Assembly: GCA_934454435.1 (NCBI GenBank)
Contig: CAKSGA010000051.1
Coordinates: 1 to 16,640, forward strand
Origin: an uncultured Oscillospiraceae bacterium
GTDB taxonomy: Bacteria > Bacillota > Clostridia > Oscillospirales > Ruminococcaceae
Direction of reading: 5' to 3'
Length of the DNA: 16,640 bases
How positions within the stretch are numbered: position 1 is the stretch's first letter; every line of letters starts with the position of its first letter. The translations under genes were made by a program, and so were the position numbers. Shown here piece by piece: positions 13,433 to 16,640 of this stretch. The notes beneath the pieces were generated by a model that did no database searches, was not told the origin of the DNA, and worked only from the letters and a program-made list of their open reading frames with translations.

Positions 13433-13526
13433 AATAGATTTCTCCTTCTTTCCCGCTGCGATTTTATCGCTATTTCTGTGCGGAACATATCTACGTCAGA
13501 AGTACCTGTTCCCCTGACCGTTGTAG

Positions 13527-13555
13527 ATTATAACACCGACTTTACAAAACGTCAA
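13527..13555 (-). promoter_or_regulatory. Sigma-A promoter of the 100-residue lipoprotein gene
   Basis: Minus strand: TTGACG (13550-13555), 17 bases, TATAAT (13527-13532). The leader is about 88 bases. Confidence 0.65.
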
Positions 13556-13692
13556 CATGTTTTTGATATTTTTCGTGTTAGTGCACAAAGAAATCTGTAT
13601 TTGTTTATTATTTTCTTACAAAAAACCATTTGTTAGCAATCATAATATTCCTTTTCTGGTTTCTGTTGTTTGGGAGAAGAAAATTCCAATAA

Positions 13693-13715
13693 AATAAATA
13701 CGCTCAGTATTTATT
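13693..13715. promoter_or_regulatory. AT-rich perfect inverted repeat upstream of hcp (candidate operator)
   Basis: AATAAATAC (13693-13701), five bases GCTCA, GTATTTATT (13707-13715). Nine-base perfect arms lie about 80-100 bases before the hcp start and touch the best -35 candidate. The shape fits a dimeric regulator site. It does not match the HcpR, NsrR or Rex motifs that I know. Confidence 0.45.
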
Positions 13716-13742
13716 GTGTGTTTTTGGTAACACTACCATTAT
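13714..13742 (+). promoter_or_regulatory. Weak promoter candidate for hcp
   Basis: TTGTGT (13714-13719), 17 bases, CATTAT (13737-13742). The fit is poor compared with the other promoters here, which would suit a gene that needs an activator. A short GGTA-ACAC-TACC symmetry lies between the two hexamers. Confidence 0.3.
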
Positions 13743-13792
13743 ACGTGGCAACCCTATGAATAAAAACCAACCAGAGAAAGGATCATTGTGAC

Positions 13793-15358
13793 ATGAAAGA
13801 TATGTTTTGCTTCCAGTGCCAGCAGACCGCCCATAACACCGGCTGTGAGGGCAAAGCGGGCGTCTGCGGAAAAAAGGCAGACACCGCAAACTTCCAGGAC
13901 GAGATAATCAGCGCCCTTATCGGGCTAGCCAGAGCCGCAAAATCAGGTAAGCCCACCGAAAAAACCGACGCCCTCGTGGAAAAGGCGCTTTTCACCACAA
14001 TTACGAACGTAAATTTCAACAATTCAACGATCAAAGCCATCAAGACCGAGGTCGAGAACGAAAAGCACCGCATATCCTCCGGCAGCTCTGAGGACTACCC
14101 CATGGAGAAGATATGGGACGGCAACGCCGATATCCGTTCGCTGAAGTCCCTGACGCTGTTCGGGCTAAAGGGAATGGCGGCGTATGCCTATCACGCAAGG
14201 GTGCTCGGGCACACCTGCCGGGAAGTCGATGAGTTTTTCTATGAAGCGCTGTGGCACCTCGGCGAGGACGAACCCCAGGACGTGCTCCTGCCGCTGGTAC
14301 TCAAGACCGGCGAGATCAACCTGAAATGTCTGGAGCTCCTTGACCATGCCAACACATCCGCCTACGGCGACCCGGTGCCTGCTAAGGTCCCCCTGACCAT
14401 TGAAAAGGGGCCGTTCATCGTAGTCAGCGGGCACGACCTCCACGACATGAAGCTCCTGCTGGAGCAGACTGACGGCAAGGGAGTGAACATCTACACCCAC
14501 AGCGAAATGCTCCCGGCGCACGGCTATCCGGAGCTCAAAAAGCACCCGCAGCTTAAAGGAAACTTCGGCACCGGCTGGCAGAACCAGCAGTCGGAGTTCC
14601 ACAACATCCCGGCTCCTGTCCTGTTCACCACGAACTGCATAATGCCCCTGCGTGAAAGCTACGCTGACCGTATCTTCACGACCTCCGTGGTGTCCTATCC
14701 CGAGGTCACCCACATCGGCGCTGACAAGGACTTCTCCCCCGTGATAAAGAAAGCCCTGGAATGCGGCGGTTACTCCGAGGACCGTGAAATGACCGGCATG
14801 AACGGAGGTCACACCGTTACCACCGGATTTGCGCACAACGCCGTCCTCTCCCACGCCGGGAAGATCATTTCGCTGATAAAGGCGGGAAAGATCCGCCGTA
14901 TCTTCCTGATAGGCGGCTGCGACGGTGCTTCACCCAGCCGCAGCTACTACTCTGACTTCGCACGGCTGACGCCTCCGGACACTCTAATCCTCACCCTCGC
15001 CTGCGGAAAATACCGCCTGAACGATATGGACCTCGGCGACATCGACGGCATTCCGAGAATTCTTGATATGGGTCAGTGCAACGACTCCTACAGCGCTATC
15101 CGTGTAGCCGTTTCCCTTGCGGAAGCGTTCGGCTGCGGCGTGAACGACCTGCCCCTCACCCTGGTGCTTTCGTGGTATGAGCAGAAAGCGGTGTGCATTC
15201 TGCTGACGCTGCTTTACCTCGGCATTAAGGATATAATCCTCGGGCCGACCGTTCCGGCGTTCGTTTCCCCCGCCGTTCTCGGAGTTCTCCAGGACCGCTT
15301 CGGTCTGAAAGCTGCGACTACTCCGGAACGGGACCTCAAAATGGCAATGGGCGAATAA
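13793..15358 (+). CDS. hcp: Hybrid cluster protein (Hcp, hydroxylamine reductase family)
   Basis: 521 residues, the only plus-strand gene. The N-terminal cluster cysteines are Cys6, Cys9, Cys18 and Cys25 (FCFQCQQT... GCEGKAGVCGK). The ligands of the hybrid Fe-S-O cluster are all present: His214 (SGHDLHD), Glu238, Cys282 (TTNCIMP), Cys376 (IGGCDGA), Cys404 (LACGKYR), Cys429 (MGQCNDSYSA), Glu463 and Lys465 (WYEQKAV). The length fits the class I proteins of strict anaerobes. It should reduce nitric oxide and/or hydroxylamine in the cytoplasm, protecting against nitrosative stress. No hcr reductase gene adjoins it, so electrons must come from another donor. The ATG at 13793 is ten bases after AGAAAGGA; the ATG at 13802 would give the more usual MFCFQC start but with a long spacing. 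Confidence 0.96.
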   Translation: MKDMFCFQCQQTAHNTGCEGKAGVCGKKADTANFQDEIISALIGLARAAKSGKPTEKTDALVEKALFTTITNVNFNNSTIKAIKTEVENEKHRISSGSSEDYPMEKIWDGNADIRSLKSLTLFGLKGMAAYAYHARVLGHTCREVDEFFYEALWHLGEDEPQDVLLPLVLKTGEINLKCLELLDHANTSAYGDPVPAKVPLTIEKGPFIVVSGHDLHDMKLLLEQTDGKGVNIYTHSEMLPAHGYPELKKHPQLKGNFGTGWQNQQSEFHNIPAPVLFTTNCIMPLRESYADRIFTTSVVSYPEVTHIGADKDFSPVIKKALECGGYSEDREMTGMNGGHTVTTGFAHNAVLSHAGKIISLIKAGKIRRIFLIGGCDGASPSRSYYSDFARLTPPDTLILTLACGKYRLNDMDLGDIDGIPRILDMGQCNDSYSAIRVAVSLAEAFGCGVNDLPLTLVLSWYEQKAVCILLTLLYLGIKDIILGPTVPAFVSPAVLGVLQDRFGLKAATTPERDLKMAMGE

Positions 15359-15362
15359 AACT

Positions 15363-15394
15363 AAAGGGACTGCATCAACACGCAGTCCCCTTTT
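15363..15394 (+). terminator. Terminator of hcp, probably bidirectional
   Basis: GGGACTGC (15366-15373) and GCAGTCCC (15382-15389) form an 8-bp stem with an 8-base loop, then CTTTT. AAA at 15363-15365 can extend the stem and gives a T-rich tail on the minus strand as well, so it can also serve the convergent metal transporter genes. Confidence 0.85.
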
Positions 15395-15426
15395 ATATAT
15401 ATTATAATAGTATATTCTGCTTCAAA

Positions 15427-16251
15427 TTACGCCCTGTTTCTTCTCATGACCGCTCCCACAGCTGAGAAAACCGCAAAGCAGACTATGTTCACGCAGACTA
15501 TGCTTGCGCCGCTCGGCGTGCCGAGTTCATATGAGATCACCATGCCGGCTATGAAAGTCACTACAGATATGACCGCTGAGCATATCGTGACTGAACGGAA
15601 GCTCTTGAATACTCTCATGCTGCACAGCGCCGGGAATATTATCAGGCTGGAGATCAGCATGCTGCCCATCATTCTCATTCCTATCACTATCGTCAGGGCA
15701 GTCAGCAGGGCTATCAGCATGTTGTACATTCCCGCACGGGTACCAGTGGCTTTGGCGAAGTTCTCGTCAAAGGTTATAGCAAATATCTTCGTGTAGAAGA
15801 AAATAAACAGCACCAGAACCAGAACCGCAAGAACCACGCTTATCACTACATCGCTCTCGCTTATCGCCAGAATGCTTCCGAACAGGTAGCTTTCCAGGTC
15901 GCTGTTCATTCCTGAGAGTGACACCGCCATGACGCCCAGCGCCAGCGCACCCGTTGAGATCAGCGCTATTGCAGAGTCGCCCTTGATACGGCTGCTGCCG
16001 GAGATCCTCAGAAGCAGGAACGCCGCCGCTATTACCACCGGAACCGCCACCGCCATAGGTGCCCAGTTCATCACCGCTGCGACCGCAAGTGCGCCGAAGC
16101 CCACATGGGAAAGTCCGTCGCCGATCATGCTGTAGCGCTTCAGTACAAGGCTCACACCGAGAAGCGCAGCACACAGCGAAACGAGTATCCCCACCAGAAG
16201 AGCCCGCAGCAGTATAGGGGTACCAAGAAACGCAGTTATTACCTCACCCAT
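15427..16251 (-). CDS. Metal (zinc/manganese type) ABC transporter permease, ZnuB/MntB family
   Basis: 274 residues, very hydrophobic, with about eight or nine membrane helices. The ABC-3 family signature is visible: LVLKRYSMIGDGLSHVGFGALAVA near residues 36-59, ESYLFGSILAIS mid-protein, TGTRAGMYNMLIALLTALTIVIGMRMMGSMLISSLII and a late YELGTPSGASIV. It forms the membrane channel of a high-affinity Zn2+ or Mn2+ importer. There is no His-rich loop, so the metal cannot be told from sequence. The ATG at 16251 lies 8 bases inside the end of the ATPase gene, which points to coupled translation. The binding protein gene is not in the window; it may lie beyond the right edge. Confidence 0.9.
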   Translation of the reverse strand: MGEVITAFLGTPILLRALLVGILVSLCAALLGVSLVLKRYSMIGDGLSHVGFGALAVAAVMNWAPMAVAVPVVIAAAFLLLRISGSSRIKGDSAIALISTGALALGVMAVSLSGMNSDLESYLFGSILAISESDVVISVVLAVLVLVLFIFFYTKIFAITFDENFAKATGTRAGMYNMLIALLTALTIVIGMRMMGSMLISSLIIFPALCSMRVFKSFRSVTICSAVISVVTFIAGMVISYELGTPSGASIVCVNIVCFAVFSAVGAVMRRNRA

Positions 16252-16640
16252 TGTATGCGCCCCCTCTCAGGAAATCCGATGAGCTGTCCAGAAGGAACTC
16301 CGCCGGAGTGCCGAAAAACCAGCTGTCATGCCGCAGGCAGAGTATGTGGCTCGCCTGCTGAAGCGCCGCAGATATATCATGAGTGACCATGATCACAGTC
16401 ACCCCGCTGCGATTTATCCCCTTTATCAGATCGTACATCTCCGCCGTGACCATCGGGTCAAGACCCGACACCGGCTCGTCAAGAAGAAGCAGCTTTCTGG
16501 TCGCACACAGCGCCCTTGCCAGCAGCACCCGCTGCTGCTGGCCTCCGGAAAGCTCCCGGTAGCAGCGTTTTTTCAGATTCGTTATGCCAAGGCGCTCCAT
16601 GTTCTCTGCGGCGAGCCTCCGCTCACGCTCCGTATAGAAC
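16244..16640 (-). CDS. Metal ABC transporter ATP-binding protein, ZnuC/MntA-like (partial, N-terminus beyond right edge)
   Basis: The frame is open to the right edge, so the Walker A motif and N-terminus are outside. Visible parts: signature motif LSGGQQQRVLLARAL, Walker B KLLLLDEP, D-loop SGLDP and switch histidine in VIMVTHDISAAL. An internal ATG at 16600 is not the true start, since in-frame coding sequence (FYTERERRLAAEN) continues upstream of it. About 132 residues are visible, roughly half of a usual ATPase of this family. It powers the permease encoded just downstream. The pairing with an ABC-3 permease gives the zinc/manganese assignment. Confidence 0.92.
   Translation of the reverse strand, partial: FYTERERRLAAENMERLGITNLKKRCYRELSGGQQQRVLLARALCATRKLLLLDEPVSGLDPMVTAEMYDLIKGINRSGVTVIMVTHDISAALQQASHILCLRHDSWFFGTPAEFLLDSSSDFLRGGAYNG

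Larger units (their letters stand above)
13433..13792. other. Divergent promoter region between the short lipoprotein gene and hcp
   Basis: About 360 AT-rich bases without a credible gene. It contains the minus-strand promoter at 13527-13555, an AT-rich inverted repeat at 13693-13715 and a weak plus-strand promoter candidate for hcp. The stretch 13560-13690 shows no signal that I can name. Confidence 0.6.

Noticed and set aside
12915..13517. Plus-strand frame of 200 codons across the hairpin element and the short lipoprotein gene
   Set aside because: It runs antisense through the lipoprotein gene and its Ala/Ser-rich middle is the mirror of the repeats. No ribosome-binding site or homology is visible.

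Overview
The window looks like the chromosome of a low-to-mid GC, anaerobic, gut-type clostridium, most likely Ruminococcus or a close Oscillospiraceae relative. The signs are an oxygen-sensitive hybrid cluster protein, a biotin-dependent oxaloacetate/pyruvate carboxyltransferase set, sporulation-type genes (GerW, DUF2953, a DacB/DacF-like carboxypeptidase) beside scpA-scpB, a carbohydrate-type ABC substrate-binding lipoprotein, and Ala/Ser-rich lipoprotein linkers. The genus is an inference from gene content. No rRNA, tRNA, CRISPR array, transposase or phage gene was seen.

Layout, left to right. (1) 1-637, minus: 5' part of an ABC transporter substrate-binding lipoprotein, preceded by about 600 bases of regulatory DNA with two LacI/CcpA-type operators and a phased TTGTAAY repeat. 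(2) 1246-4382, minus: a three-gene biotin operon in the order acyl-CoA carboxyltransferase-like subunit, biotin carrier, OadA-like carboxyltransferase. Its composition is that of a soluble transcarboxylase, with no membrane Na+ pump subunit and no biotin carboxylase alongside. (3) 4704-9911, minus: a tight seven-gene operon, M50 peptidase - scpA - scpB - DUF2953 - gerW - D,D-carboxypeptidase - rluB-type pseudouridine synthase. It parallels the Bacillus subtilis scpAB-dacB-rluB region, with the ytfI/ytfJ-like pair in the middle. (4) 10073-13432, minus: four single-gene units, each encoding a lipoprotein and each with its own near-consensus sigma-A promoter. Two of them share a C-terminal domain and one is little more than a repetitive tether. 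(5) 12833-13106: a compact multi-hairpin element between two of these lipoprotein genes. It is the most unusual object in the window. (6) 13793-15358, plus: hcp, the only plus-strand gene. (7) 15427-16640, minus: permease and truncated ATPase of a zinc/manganese-type ABC transporter.

How the parts fit. Carbohydrate uptake and the biotin enzymes suggest a fermenter that moves carboxyl groups between C3/C4 acids and an acyl-CoA. The seven-gene operon combines chromosome condensation, cell wall/spore functions and ribosome modification. The biotin operon and the substrate-binding protein gene use a narrow codon set and have strong promoters, so they are probably highly expressed. Every minus-strand transcription unit with a visible start has a recognisable -35/-10 pair spaced 17 bases apart, and most end in a clear hairpin terminator.
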